A DNA stretch of 64,000 bases from Mytilisepta virgata (Eukaryota; Mollusca; Bivalvia; Mytilida; Mytilidae). The DNA lies in contig CM051514.1 of assembly GCA_028015205.1 (NCBI GenBank), positions 46,020,150 through 46,084,149 on the forward strand, in the 5' to 3' direction. Made by a program: the position numbers and the translations under genes. Below the pieces are notes generated by a model. That model saw nothing but the letters and a program-made list of their open reading frames with translations, was not told where the DNA came from and made no database searches. This document shows positions 24,008-35,648 of the stretch, in pieces (position 1 is the first letter of the stretch; the number at the start of each line of letters is the position of its first letter).

Positions 24008-25385
24008 CCGTTGTGTAAATATTAGCAGAATTCTTTTTTGTTCGTGTATTTTTATGCCAAAATCAATACAAGTTCATATGGAAAGAAAGTAAAAGGACGA
24101 TTCAGAGACCGTAGCTCCAGGGAGTAACTAGAATAAAACGCATGTGTTGTAATGCCATTAGACATCATACGAAATTCCCTATACCGACATCTACACCAAC
24201 TTCTACACCGAGACTTATTTAGTTAGGGGTCATCTCAAAATACAAGATAATGTAAATTCCAGTGGCCCTTTTGAAGACAATGTGCCTCTTTGTTAAAATG
24301 TTTTAAAATTTGTTGAAAAGTGAAAAATATCGGAGATTTTATATCTTATCTAATTTTGATTTATTGATCGATTGATTTTAGGAGGGAGCAAACCCAGGGG
24401 GCGGAAACTCCAAAAACTTTTCCGTACAAATGCTCGTACTATTTTTTGTGGTCCAAATATTGGCGAATATTCAGGGTTTTTTTTATAGGGGAGGCATTTT
24501 TTTAACAGGATTTTTTTTCCGGGTGTGTCTAGAATTTTTGGTATATTTTAGGGGTGAAATTTATTTTCTCTGACAAGCCTACGTACGGAACATTTTGGAG
24601 AGTACCATCCCCCCCTTGGGGGAGCAACCATTTGAATTTTGGCGTGAGGGATCGGCTTGAATCAAGTACATACTAATTGGTAAACTTTCCAGATTTTTTT
24701 TTCATTTTTGGTATTACTCTATTTATGAATTCGAAATTTATAGTCTGTACAGAATTAGAAGATGTATCTAGGTTTCGGACCTGAATTTATAATACATATA
24801 ATCCATGCTTGAAATAATAATATTTGTCGAAAACCCGTCCGTCATTTTTGGCAGTGATACTGCTTTTTCAATTTTAGTTTCATTGCCGAAGAAGGCATTT
24901 CTATAACACTACATTATGGAATTATGCACAGGCATTATAAAAAGACGTAGGTTACAAATTCTTTCCTAGCTATTTAAAGTTTAATAAAGTGCTAATACAA
25001 ATCTACAAAGATATAGTGGTAAGCAGTGGACTATAAGAAAGGTGAAAAGGGAGATTCAGACGTGGACCCAGGATGTCTTCGTGTAATGTATTTTTTTTAT
25101 CTTGTATTCAGATAGATTTTTAAATTGTTTTTAAAAAACTGTGTTGTCATATAAGCATGATTACAAGCTTGTGACAAATAAAAAATTAAAAAAAAACAAA
25201 TAGCAGCACAATACAATAATACACAAACTGAAATACAAGCAAAATTAATAAGAGTCCCCTCTCTCATTAAATAGAACAATTATGGTTTCTTCCTTATATG
25301 AACGAGGAAGGAACTTTTACAATTCCAGGATTTGAAAATTTACAGATCTGTATTGGTATATTCATCAAAGATTGATTGATTGATT
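24008..25385. other. Intergenic with a possible transposon end
   Basis: No gene. Bases 24159-24195 (TTAGACATCATACGAAAT...) are inverted at 26179-26217, see the separate entry. GGGAGCAACCATTTGAATTT near 24620 is a fragment of the G-run repeat at 8831. Confidence 0.4.
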
Positions 25386-26217
25386 TTATTGATTTAGTGT
25401 ATTGCGCCTAATCAGCACAGGTTAGCTATATAGGCGACGGACGTTTAATGAACATGCGGACACCCGGCTTTGTACTTAACAGACAGGCTGGTTTTGAGCG
25501 TGGTGGCTCACATGATAACAGTCTAGAAGAAGACATGCAACATTTTTTGTGGAGATTATCTTTCCTACAAGCCGATTAGACTTTGCTTTTAATCCAAAAT
25601 ACCGCGTGTTTCGAAGAGAAGCAGCAAATACAAGTGTTTGGTTTGACAGGCCCTGGATCGAACACACGGACCCAACCTCCCCTCCCCCAAGCTCGAGACG
25701 ATCACATGGACTCAAGTCCTTTTCCCTTACCTTTAAAATATCTATAATCAGTTAAAGTCTGGGTCCGACATTGTTGAAAATCTTCATCCTTAGCCCTAGT
25801 TCTTAGCGTTTTTATTCAAATTTGTGGAATATTCTCTCTTCAGCGAGAAAGCTACCTGGATTAACTTGATGTTGTGTCTATACCTTCAACTCCGTTACCT
25901 GGGACATTAATTAGGTACATAACAAGGACATTGCAAGGTGGATCATTCCCTCGCAGCTGCAAATTACAACATTTCCTTAAGAACTGGACCTTTGAAAATT
26001 GATAGGAATCTTTCCAAACTATTAAAATGCTAAAATAACGTCTTTATTTCTTCGTTTTTGCTTTGATCATATAAATTGTTTATGTTTAGGAAAAACAATT
26101 TCGTACTGAAATGTTAAAAATAGACTCAATCGAAAAGTTACCCTGTAGGTAAAGGTATTTTGAGTTCACCGTGTATTTGTAGAAGTCGGTATAGTAATCG
26201 ATTTCGTATGATGTCTA
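24159..26217. mobile_element. Possible ~2-kb inverted-repeat-bounded element
   Basis: Left 24159-24195 and right 26179-26217 are inverse copies with small gaps (TAGACATCATACGAAAT and TATACCGAC-TCTACA). They could be the terminal inverted repeats of a decayed DNA transposon or two independent MITE fragments. No transposase is visible between them, and an old SINE copy lies inside. Confidence 0.35.
25385..25725 (-). mobile_element. tRNA-derived SINE, old minus-strand copy
   Basis: The reverse complement matches the SINE at 41536-41885: a B-box-like GTTCGATCC, then CAAACCAAA, ATTTGCTGCTTCTC and ACACGCGGTAT in the same order. It is diverged and flanked by an unrelated GATTGATTTTATTGA block, so it is an old copy. 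Confidence 0.6.
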
Positions 26218-26465
26218 TTAAAAAGGTTATTTTTTTTATCAATTATTATGTTTCCTTTTTATTCTATTTTTTTAGGATATTTAAATGAAACGATAAAAAA
26301 GAATATGTCAATGAAACAACGTCCCATAAAATTGTATTAAGCAGGTAAAACACCTTGATGACTTGATCTGTGTGTTACGTTTATATCCATCGAAGGTCAA
26401 AATTCGTAATAAACAAAAGTTGTTTTTTTTTCTAACCGAAATATTCAGCTAATAAATTCTTTGTT

Positions 26466-26830
26466 TGTGTGTGTGTGTGTGTGTGTGTGCATGCGTAACT
26501 AAACAGCTTAGATTCGGAAGCTTAATAAGATATTTACCTGATTTTTGACACCTGAACCATACCTAAACCTTTATTCCTAACATAGGTGTTTTGCGTCCTA
26601 TATAAAACCCAAATAAAAATGTTGAAATAAGCTTATTTCTTTTCTTTCATGATTTAACTCTAGGGAGTTCTACATTTAGAAATATTCTTTAAAATATATA
26701 ATCACGATAGTTATTTTACTTATAGTTTTTCTTATTTTATTTTTATTTTATTTTATTTTTTTTTTTTTTTTACTTTTTTTTTTACTTTTTTATTTTTTAT
26801 TTATTTATTTTTTTTTGTTGTTGTTGTTGC
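26466..26830. repeat. (GT)n microsatellite and T-rich low-complexity tract
   Basis: About 12 GT dinucleotides at 26466-26489, then a TTTTA/T-rich low-complexity stretch at 26735-26830 ending in (GTT)n. No other content. Confidence 0.8.
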
Positions 26831-26875
26831 TTATGTGCATATATTAACCTTAGTGTTTTGTGAAAGTTTAATGAA

Positions 26876-27100
26876 GAGGACAAATATACCTAAGGAGCAA
26901 ATTAAAAAAAACGCATCCATTGGACAGACAAACCCAGAAGACAAATGAACAACCACAAGCACAACAAATAAAAACTGAAAACAAAAAAAAAACAATGAAC
27001 AACACGAATTCCTATAAAATCAGGAATGAACTCGGGTGCCCCGGAAGGGTAAGAAATTCCTGCTCAGTATACGGCACCAGTTGTGAAGTTCAACAAAGTT
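26876..27100 (+). mobile_element. Truncated Penelope-like 3' tail
   Basis: Runs from GAGGACAAATATACCTAAGG through ACAGACAAACCCAGAAGACA to GGCACCAGTTGTGAAGTTCA, collinear with 3842-4055. Contains no RT sequence. The same 3' terminus is found at five places in the window, which marks it as the conserved end of a retrotransposing family. Confidence 0.7.
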
Positions 27101-28600
27101 TAACATAATGTTTAGTGTGGTTAATTTTAGTTGTTTTTTTATTATTATTTATCGCCACACATGTACTTATCTGAGATTTTGTGCTTGTTTTGTGGTAAAT
27201 ATTTTTACTTACCTTTGAAGATTCCCCATAACTTTTAATTTTCATGATTTACACTGATTTATTTAAACCTTTCAAGTTCAAATAACAATTTTCAATTCTC
27301 TTTTGATTTACTCAATAATATATTAGAGCTTGTTCAAGTCAGACTATTTTATCACGCTGCTGTGTTTGTTTGTAAGGCAGTAAGATTAAAAGTCATGATG
27401 TTGCTTTTGACTTGTGTATTATTGTTTCATTCTATTTTCCGGTCATACTTTATTTTGAACATAAGGAGTGAATCCATCTGTGACATTCTAAAAGCCGTTT
27501 TGTCCTTTTTCTACAAAAGATGTTGTCTAATTATGCACATTTTGAACCTTTGGAATTAAGTGCAGAACAACTGGTATTGCATGATGGTTATTTTCGCCAC
27601 TCTGCAGGTATTTTATTTTGATACGGACAATGAAATTTATATTCAAATTAATTTTTTTTTTTAATTTATGGAGTCTGTCTTTAGATTGGTTTTGGTTTTC
27701 ATTTTTGTTTTATCGTCTTAATATATCAATATGTTTACAACGTTTTAGTCACTGTGTTCGCTTACCATATTTTTCAACGTTGAGCACAGTTGCTGAAAAA
27801 AATATGCATTATTCATTCTTGTAATATAGGGTTATTGCACGAATATTGGGAAATATTGTCCCGATTAGAATGTAATATTTGCACGAGCTTGCGATTGTGA
27901 TATAATATTTTACGAGGGACAATATTTACCAATTTCGTGCAATAACCCTTTTATTGTATGGCAAAACCACCCAGATCCCGGAAATAACCCGAAAAGCTGT
28001 CAAAGACATTGTCTTTACTATTCAATGTTGCTCTCCGTGCAATATCGGCGATTATTATACCTTACAGTATAATTAAATAAATCTATTGGCTAATAAATGA
28101 TCAGATGACATAGAATAATTCAGATATTTTATTATAATCGGTGGTGCCAGGGAATAACCTCGACAAAATTCATTTGTCCGATGAATAACACTATTATTCC
28201 CCGCAGGTGAATAACCCTTACAATCGATGTTACACAAAAATATTTGTTCGGTATAATAAAACAGTTACGGCTCTATGAGGAAGGATCGAGATATCCAAAA
28301 TGGTCAACCCTGTTGAAGGATTATTTCCCCGAGGGCTTTATAATTGTATAATATTGCACGCTAACTTCATTTTGTGAACATGTGTTTACGTTCTACAGGG
28401 AACATTACGTTGCTATACAATAAACTGTATTATTCTACTATATATATTAATTCATAGCAATGTACGTATTTCATTGGTTGAGACTCTCCCACGTGATATT
28501 GAACAAAACATCGTGTTTCCCGCTCAGATTCGTATTACCATCATATCCCATTTATTTGAAATACACTATGGATAGTGGAATAAATCATTAATTTTCTTCG
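27100..28600. repeat. Intergenic with one foldback element
   Basis: Bases 27824-27957 make an imperfect palindrome: GGGTTATTGCACGAA at one end, TTCGTGCAATAACCC at the other. Around 28090-28260 several GGAATAACC / GGTGAATAACCC phrases hint at related eroded copies. No gene. Confidence 0.55.
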
Positions 28601-28719
28601 CATTAGTGAAAAATGAAGATTTGTTCACCCTCGAAAAGTCATGTTTCCAGAGGGTTTCACTAATAGCCATGGGGAAACATGACTTTTTGAGGTTGAACAA
28701 TCTTCATATTTCACTAATG
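28601..28719. mobile_element. 119-bp foldback MITE
   Basis: Arms 28601-28648 and 28673-28719 are inverse (CATTAGTGAAAAATGAAGAT and its complement; GTCATGTTTCC and GGAAACATGAC) around a 24-base loop. Non-coding. Confidence 0.75.
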
Positions 28720-30435
28720 GTAGGGAAATAAATGTATAATATTTCCTACCTTTCCAGTATGACGTTGATGTATTAAATGCATATATCACCAAGGTTATAA
28801 TTATTTAATGCTTATTGTTCATGACGAATTGTGTTCAACTTAAAGATTGATTAGTTTCATATTAAATACGTTTTCGTATGGTTATTTTATTTTGAAAGGA
28901 ATTTAATGACATATCTTGGCGTTGTTATATATCTTTAATAAAATGTTTATTACTTTATTTGTTTACATTGTTTCATAATGATTGAACAATTATACACATC
29001 TCTTATATCCTTAAACCTTAGGTTCCTTAAACATCACGATTTGATGGCCAATACGAAGTCCTTCTGGAATTGAAATCTCACCAGACTTGACACTTCACTG
29101 GCAATGTTACGGGTACCGTTAACGGAGCAGGACATGCTTACACTCCCAGTATTAAATGGGAGTTCACATTGCTAGTGCTTTAGTTTCATTAAACCTTTTT
29201 TTTTTCTTTTAGTTTTTCATGTATCCTTGAGGCGTTTGTTTGTTGTGTTCTATTCTCCTAACTTTTTCTTTTCCTTCGAATTTGTGGAATTTTCCCATTG
29301 ATTTGTCGCTTCGATATTCTTTTGGCGATAGTTATAGTGGTCAACGCCTGCCAAACTTTCATTGTGTACAACTTAAATGTCACCACGGTTCTGTTATTTA
29401 AGGAGGCTCGCGGGTTTAAATTTTCGCGCCCATTGCGCAATTTTCTGAGCATAGTAACGGTATCTAGGTAAATCACGTGTTTTTGTCTAAAGTTATATTA
29501 AAATGAAATATAAATTTATTGTGATATATATCTTAAATTGGAATTTAAAATTTCGTTGGAATGGGTGAATTTAACAACAAATAAATAACAGAGGGATAAT
29601 TTTGTAAAAGATGCATTGCTTGCACATCTAGCAAAAACTAAAATCAAAATGAATAGAATCCAAATCGACTCGCACCACTGCCAAGTTGACCTCCTCCTTC
29701 TTGCCTCCCATTTCAACAAAGCTGCACCCAATTTAAAGACAATAAGCTCCACTTAGCAACACCGGGGACTGGTCAATGAATGCTTAAAAAATGTAGATTG
29801 CAATTACAAACTCGCCTATTATAGATTTTGTGAGGAACTTCCTAATACCTTTTGGGGACGTCATAAAAATAGCTCTGGACACAGAATCCGAAAAGTGATT
29901 AAGGAACTTCCAACTTGTGGAATAAATCAATAATATTTTTTAATGATAGTTTTTAAAACTGGGACATTTCCTTTTTTCAAAATTACTTTATTTTCATATT
30001 AGACGTACCAAAACGGCTGTACCAGATGTGTACAGAGACATTTTTGTTAATCCCTAGTCATTTTTAAAATTTTTTTTTCAATATTACAAAATATCTCATA
30101 AACTATTGCAGTTAGAGCAAAACTGACAAGGTAAAAATGTATATGAGGTAAAGATCTACCTGCCATGAAATTTTCAGACCAATTGGTCAACCTATTTTCG
30201 GGCTATCACCCCTGAATTTTTATTTTAAGGACATTTTGCAGTTTAAGGTTATAAATTTGAATATTATTATAGATAAAGACAAACTGTAAACAGCAAAAAT
30301 GTTCAGCAAAGTAAGATCAATTGACCCCTTATAGGAGTTTTTGCCCTTGAAAGATTATTTACATGTAAACAGTAATTATCAGTAAAAATAATGGTTTGAC
30401 ATATTGTCACAGATGTTTAGAGCTTAACTTTAAAT
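28720..30435. other. Intergenic, no gene recognised
   Basis: Short frames only. The minus-strand frames at 29258-29752 have no recognisable motif or homologous neighbour and are probably chance. Confidence 0.4.
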
Positions 30436-30439
30436 AAAT

Positions 30440-30790
30440 TAAATGGTAGCTGTACAAGTTAAAATGGAGGGTCAAGGGTCAAGATCATTGAAAAAGTCCA
30501 GAGCAACCGATGAAAAAGTCCCTAGCAACCATATATATTTAGATTCAGGACCCTATGATATAGCCATAGAAGTCAATATGGAGGCTCAAAGATCAAGGTC
30601 ATTGAAAAAAATCCATAGCAACCGATGGAAAAGTCCCTAGCGACCAGATATATTTGGGTTCAGGGCCCTATAATATATCTGTTCAAGTCAAAATGGAAGG
30701 TCAATGCCATTGAAAAGTCCATAGCAACCGATGAAAAAGACCATAGCATTCATATTTTATTTGGGTTCAGGATTCTATATTTTAGCTGTA
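30440..30790. repeat. Three tandem copies of a ~120-bp repeat
   Basis: Each copy has CAAGTTAAAATGGAGG-TCA, then a CATTGAAAAAGTCCA block, AGCAACCGATGAAAAAGTCC and TATATTT-G-TTCAGG-CCCTA. Copies start near 30453, 30567 and 30682 and drift moderately. A plus frame through them is incidental. Confidence 0.65.
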
Positions 30791-31119
30791 CAAGTTAATA
30801 TTAAGGCGAAAAATGCGACGGTATACATTAAATAGCAAAAATCATCATTGATGCAAGATCTACACAAAAAATAACAAGTGAGAGATTCAGGCTCTTAGGA
30901 GCCTTTTGTTCGTTATCACTTTAAAATGTTTTTCCAATATATAAGACGTATATTATAATATATGTAAGGAGAAAGGCTGTTACATATTTATATTAATACA
31001 TAAGTAACCACTATAAGTAATGCTTTTTTGAGTGAAATGTAAAGTGACTAAATCGCCAAGAAAGTAAAGTTTTTATACAGCATACAATATGTTGCTACAT
31101 ATGTATTTATATTATTTAT

Positions 31120-31947
31120 ATGAACATGAGGAAAATCTATCTTAGCCTGGGCTTACTTTTGTTTTTTTCTTTGTCAATTTTGATCATGAGTAAATTTAAC
31201 AAACCAGTTTCAAACAAATTTTCGAATATATCATCAGCAGATTTGGTAAAAATTAAATGGAATACCAAAACGTTCCGTTTGCCTTCATCTCCTGTTATCG
31301 TTTCAAAATATAAATTAATCTTCTTCTTTCATCCAAAAGCGGCATGTTCTTATTGGAGATATCTGCTACAGTATATTCAAGGACACGAACTAAATGTATC
31401 AAAAAAGATACATAACGTGCCATTCGAAGGTTTTGATTTATTGACTCATTTACCAAATTATACTGATGATGAGGTACTTAAAATGTTAAATGATAAAACG
31501 TGGACAAAAGCTACATTTGTGAGAGAACCGCGGGAAAGGATATTGTCCGCTTACCTGAATAAAGTTGTTAACACAAAATTTGCGTGGAATAGATGTCAAC
31601 AGAAAGCTAAATCTTTTGACGATTTTTTGGAATTAATACAAAAATGTCCAGACCCTCACTGGGAATCACAGGTGCGTCTTCCTCGATATATGTATGATAC
31701 CATGATGATTGGAAAAATGGATGATATAACGGGTTTTACCGAAAGGCTTTTACGAAAAATTGGTGCATGGAGTTACAGCATTAAAAAATGGATAAAAACT
31801 GATAAATTCATTATGAGCACGAGATATCACGCAACTAACTCAAAAAATAAATTAATAAGATTCTATAATAAAGATAGACAGGACAAAATATTTAATATAT
31901 ATTCTGAAGACTATGAAGTATTCAAATTTGACAGATCATATTTTTGA
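31120..31947 (+). CDS. Short HNK-1-type carbohydrate sulfotransferase
   Basis: 275 aa, predicted type II Golgi PAPS-dependent glycan sulfotransferase. Signal anchor at residues about 5-24. The 5'-phosphosulfate motif is at about 64-80 (KLIFFFHPKAACSYWR) and the 3'-phosphate motif at about 130-147 (ATFVREPRERILSAYLNK). Later motifs PHWESQVRLPRYMYD and the terminal YEVFKFD parallel the two long copies. It lacks the ~200-residue lumenal extension of those paralogues, so the catalytic domain follows the stalk almost directly, as in ordinary CHST proteins. Either this is the ancestral architecture or the extension was lost. Intact single exon; start chosen at the first ATG before the anchor. Confidence 0.82.
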   Translation: MNMRKIYLSLGLLLFFSLSILIMSKFNKPVSNKFSNISSADLVKIKWNTKTFRLPSSPVIVSKYKLIFFFHPKAACSYWRYLLQYIQGHELNVSKKIHNVPFEGFDLLTHLPNYTDDEVLKMLNDKTWTKATFVREPRERILSAYLNKVVNTKFAWNRCQQKAKSFDDFLELIQKCPDPHWESQVRLPRYMYDTMMIGKMDDITGFTERLLRKIGAWSYSIKKWIKTDKFIMSTRYHATNSKNKLIRFYNKDRQDKIFNIYSEDYEVFKFDRSYF

Positions 31948-32059
31948 ACCTAATCTAGTGCCAGGAAACATGCAACCATTTGATTTTTTAAACAAGAAAT
32001 ATATTTGAAAGAATGTAGGCTCAAAGTAAAAGAGAGGCTCGACATTTTTGTAAAACAAA

Positions 32060-32600
32060 GGCAGCGGTGAATTTCACACAAAAATGTAGCTGCTTTCGTG
32101 TCATTTGTATTAATGTCGCTTAAGCGTGTTACTTGGAAAGTCTATCAACGTCACAAAAATTATGTAAATCTGCACGTCCTTTTATTTCATGTTTGTATAC
32201 ATTTGCAAACAGATTGTTACAGGCTTTTCAGAACTATACAGTTATTCTTTCCAAGAATAAATGAAACATATGTAGATGACGAGCATCACTTCTTATTTTA
32301 TTGCGCCCAAAATGTTTTGCTTTTTTAAAAGACCAAATTCCATCATTTCATGACATGAATTTTTCAGATAAATTACTTTTTATTCTCAGTCCCGCTCCCA
32401 AGCTTGTTTGTCATATTGGAGCCTTGATTAAACAGTCTTTAGAACGGTGGGCATTGGACCTCTGTCAGACAAGTTCATGACATCGTATGTAGAAATTATA
32501 CTGTGTTAAGCTTTTCTGTACGAGTTGTATTGTGTTTTATTTGTTACATTGCTGGACCCTTATGGGTGTAATTTTGCAATAAAGTTAATTATAATAATTG
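32060..32600 (+). pseudogene. LINE 3'-end remnant with A-rich tail
   Basis: The reading INETYVDDEHHFLFYC near 32262-32315 is the DE-HFLF-C motif seen after the RT in non-LTR elements. Downstream, in other frames, lie decayed coding traces, then GCAATAAAGTTAATTATAATA at 32576-32597, which looks like a polyadenylation signal and simple-repeat LINE tail. Fragment only. Confidence 0.5.
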
Positions 32601-32864
32601 TATTAATGTAAATTTTTTTTCATACAAATATCAGACAAAACACACCGAAAAAAATAGGACAGTGGCTTAAGTCCACATGACCAAAATCCAATGACAATAC
32701 ATATTCTTGGGGCAAACAAATACAAAAATGACACATACAAAACTATTTAAAATACAAAGCAAATTAAACAGACTTTGAACAAGAAACCAAGAAAACTAAA
32801 GCATTTACCAAGTACTTTGAGATCCCACAAAAAGCCGGAAGTAACATATGCTAAGTGTACATCA

Positions 32865-33070
32865 TGGATGGATGCATGAATTATTGTTTAACGTCTAGAC
32901 TAAGTGTTAATTATTAAATGCCTATCAGGACGAGAACATGTTGATATGATATAAATGTACTAGACCGCCACGATGAGCCGGATTTTTAACGTGCTTGGTC
33001 ACGAGGTAACAGTCCATAGGAAGACATATCACCTCACCCGGATACATTATACTGACTCCGAGCCGTGTAA
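32865..33070 (-). mobile_element. tRNA-derived SINE, 3' part, minus strand
   Basis: On the minus strand the order ACTCGGAG, GTATAATGT, GGTGATATGTCTTCCT, CACGTTAAAAATCCG, ACATGTTCTCGTCCTGAT, GACGTTAAACAATAATTCAT matches 41690-41885. The tRNA-like head is missing: a normal 5'-truncated copy. Confidence 0.75.
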
Positions 33071-34335
33071 TTTTTTTGAGAGGTTGGATGTTTTGTGTTT
33101 TTGTATGTTATTGTTGACCTTTACTGGGAACGCTTTCTTTGGATATTCGTATAAAGCCTAGTACGAAAGGATCATTACTAAACATGAAGAAAGGCATTTT
33201 AATTGTATAATCGATTGTAGATTATACACATCTAAAATCGTTTAATTAAATTCTCTTAATCATATTATTAACCTATTGTTTACATCTGCCGTATGAATTA
33301 ATCGATATTTCTGTTTCATACTTATATCTGTATACCAATACTGGACCATTTCATAATACCATGAAGGTGAGTCGAATTATCTCTACTACAATGTATATTA
33401 TGTCAGAATTTTCATAGTTCTGTGTACTATTATCTGATACTTTTTAGCAGAGATTTTAATTACATAGACCCTTTTTGCTAAAAGTCCTTGCAAGATACGA
33501 CTATTTCAAAGTAGTATCTCAAGTTGAATCATTAATAGATAAGGCACCAGTCCAGTATCAGGCAAGAAAAAAAACTGAATCTTTTTTATTTCACGAGAGT
33601 TAAGGAAAAACAAAATGTGTGGTTTATTGTTTATGAGAATTTAAACTAAGAATTACTAGCACAAAAATACAAAAACAAATTGAAAAATTTAAAGATTTTT
33701 AAGCCATATCTCTGTCTCTCGATTTCTTGCAAGAAAGAAAATACATCAAGCTCACGAACCACGTGACTATAAGTTAAATTTATAATTTCTGGTTCCAATT
33801 TCTGCTCTGTAACAAAAAAAAACATATATCATACGAGTTCCGTGTCAGTACTACAACGATACAAAAACGTTTTAAATATCTGATCAAGGAGAGATTTCTA
33901 GGACAATCTCAAGTCTCGGGTTGAATTGTATTTACTTTTCGAATCTGTGGTAAGATTTTTGATTAAATGGGCACAACCTGTTCTTGATACAAACATCCAT
34001 CGTAGAACAAAGAAACCGATAAGCGTGATTGTTTGCGCATGCGTCGATCCTGGGGTAAATTTTATTTTATTTTGTTGCGTGTGCTTATGTGTGCTTGTAC
34101 CCGACAACAGAAAAAAAATGTAGATGTTGGAGAGCCTTATTATAGTAATTAGAGTTATATATAGTTATCGTAAACATCTTAACCATGGAGTTGGAAGCGT
34201 GTTGGATCGAAGTTTATTTTTTTTTAAGTTTTCCTTGACCATATTTAAAAAGTGGGAAGGTTGGAGTATTTATGCGCCTGTCCCAGTCAAGAAAGTATAG
34301 TCATGAATGTCTTTGTTCAGGTTACCTTTTTTAGT
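33070..34335. other. Intergenic, nothing recognised
   Basis: AT-rich with no coherent exon, tRNA or repeat that I can identify. Confidence 0.35.
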
Positions 34336-34339
34336 TTAT

Positions 34340-35415
34340 TATACCCGCACTTTCGAATGAAAGTTCGTGTATATTGTCGTTGCGGTCGGCCGACCGTCCG
34401 TCTGTCCGTCTGTTCGTCGTACCGTCCGTCCGTCCGTCACACTTTCTTGTGACGCAAACTCCTCTTTCACTTTTGAATTTTTACCATTTTTTTGTGCCAT
34501 ATTGTTGTTTCTAACTAGAAGGTTTTGGAATTCCAAATTTTTAAAAGGGGCCCTGGGAGGGAACAAAAAGGGCCAAATTATACAAAGAGCATTGTGACGT
34601 GAACTCCTCTTTCACTTGAATTTAAACCATTTTTATTGTTGCCATATTGTTGCTTACCAACTTTAGATGAGCAATAAGGTTTTGGAATTCCAAATTTTTT
34701 AAAAGGGGGATGGGAGGGACCAAAAAGGGCCGAAACAGAAAAAAAACATAATTACTAAAATAACTGTGTCATATTTTTGCTTGCTAACTGCAGATGCGCA
34801 AAAGGTTTTGGAATTCCAAATTTCTAAAAGGGGGCGGCTGGGAGGGACCACAAAGGGCCAAAATAGACAAAGAGCCATGTGACACGAACTCCTATTTCAT
34901 TTTTTAATTTAAATTATTTTAATTGTTGCCATATTGTTGCTTACCAACTGTTGATGAGCAATAAGGTTTTGGAATTCCAACTTTTTTTAAAGAGCGTGGG
35001 AGGGACCAAAAAGGGCCGAAACAGGAAAAGACCATAAGTATTAAAATTTGGTCTAAAGAAAAAAAAATGAACAAATTTGTGAATTTCAGTTAAAGGGGCT
35101 ATAGGTCCCTAAAAGGGTCCAAATAGTTAAATTATAGCAAAAGTCGGTTGTGATATATTTGTGAAAAGGTTATTTTTTACAGATGCAAACTGTGATACTA
35201 AGCATGCTTTTATTTTGCATTTTGAATATTTAAAGGGCCAAAAGGGGAAAAGAGGCCAAAAAGTTAGATTAAAGTAAAAGTGTTTTGTGATATATCAAAG
35301 GTTATTTGTTACAGATGCAAACTGTAATGCAATGGAAACTGAAAATGTTAAGAACGTTTGTTTACAAATAAATGTGAGGTGCGGGTATAGCTGTCGTTTC
35401 GACAGCCCCTACCTC
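34340..35415 (+). repeat. Dispersed ~1.1-kb repeat with CCGTCCGTCC head
   Basis: Head TTATACCCGCACTTTCGAAT, a (CCGTCCGTCTGT)n tract at 34390-34437, then three internal blocks with 'GGTTTTGGAATTCCAA' plus GGGAGGGA-CA-AAAGGGCC (near 34520, 34677 and 34805, and again 34965), and end GACAGCCCCTACCTCTA. A 5'-truncated direct copy lies at 2510-2945. The consistent 3' end suggests a non-autonomous transposable element. Class unknown. Confidence 0.6.
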
Positions 35416-35648
35416 TACTTTATTGATACTCTGACATAATAGTGTACTGCTGGACAACAACTATCAATGAATTATTCTGGGGAAATTCAGGCATGTCAGG
35501 GTTTGAGGTAAGGTATGATTTTCCATAATTTATTACCACTCTAGATATTTGTTTGGTTATATATTTGTGATTTTGTGCTTTCCTTTTATAACTTCACTCC
35601 ATATCCAATTTCTCTCACATAATAATTGTAATTGCTATTTTTTTGCAG

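Noticed and set aside
29258..29752. Minus-strand frames of 72 and 78 codons
   Set aside because: No recognisable domain, splice context or repeat family; length within chance expectation.
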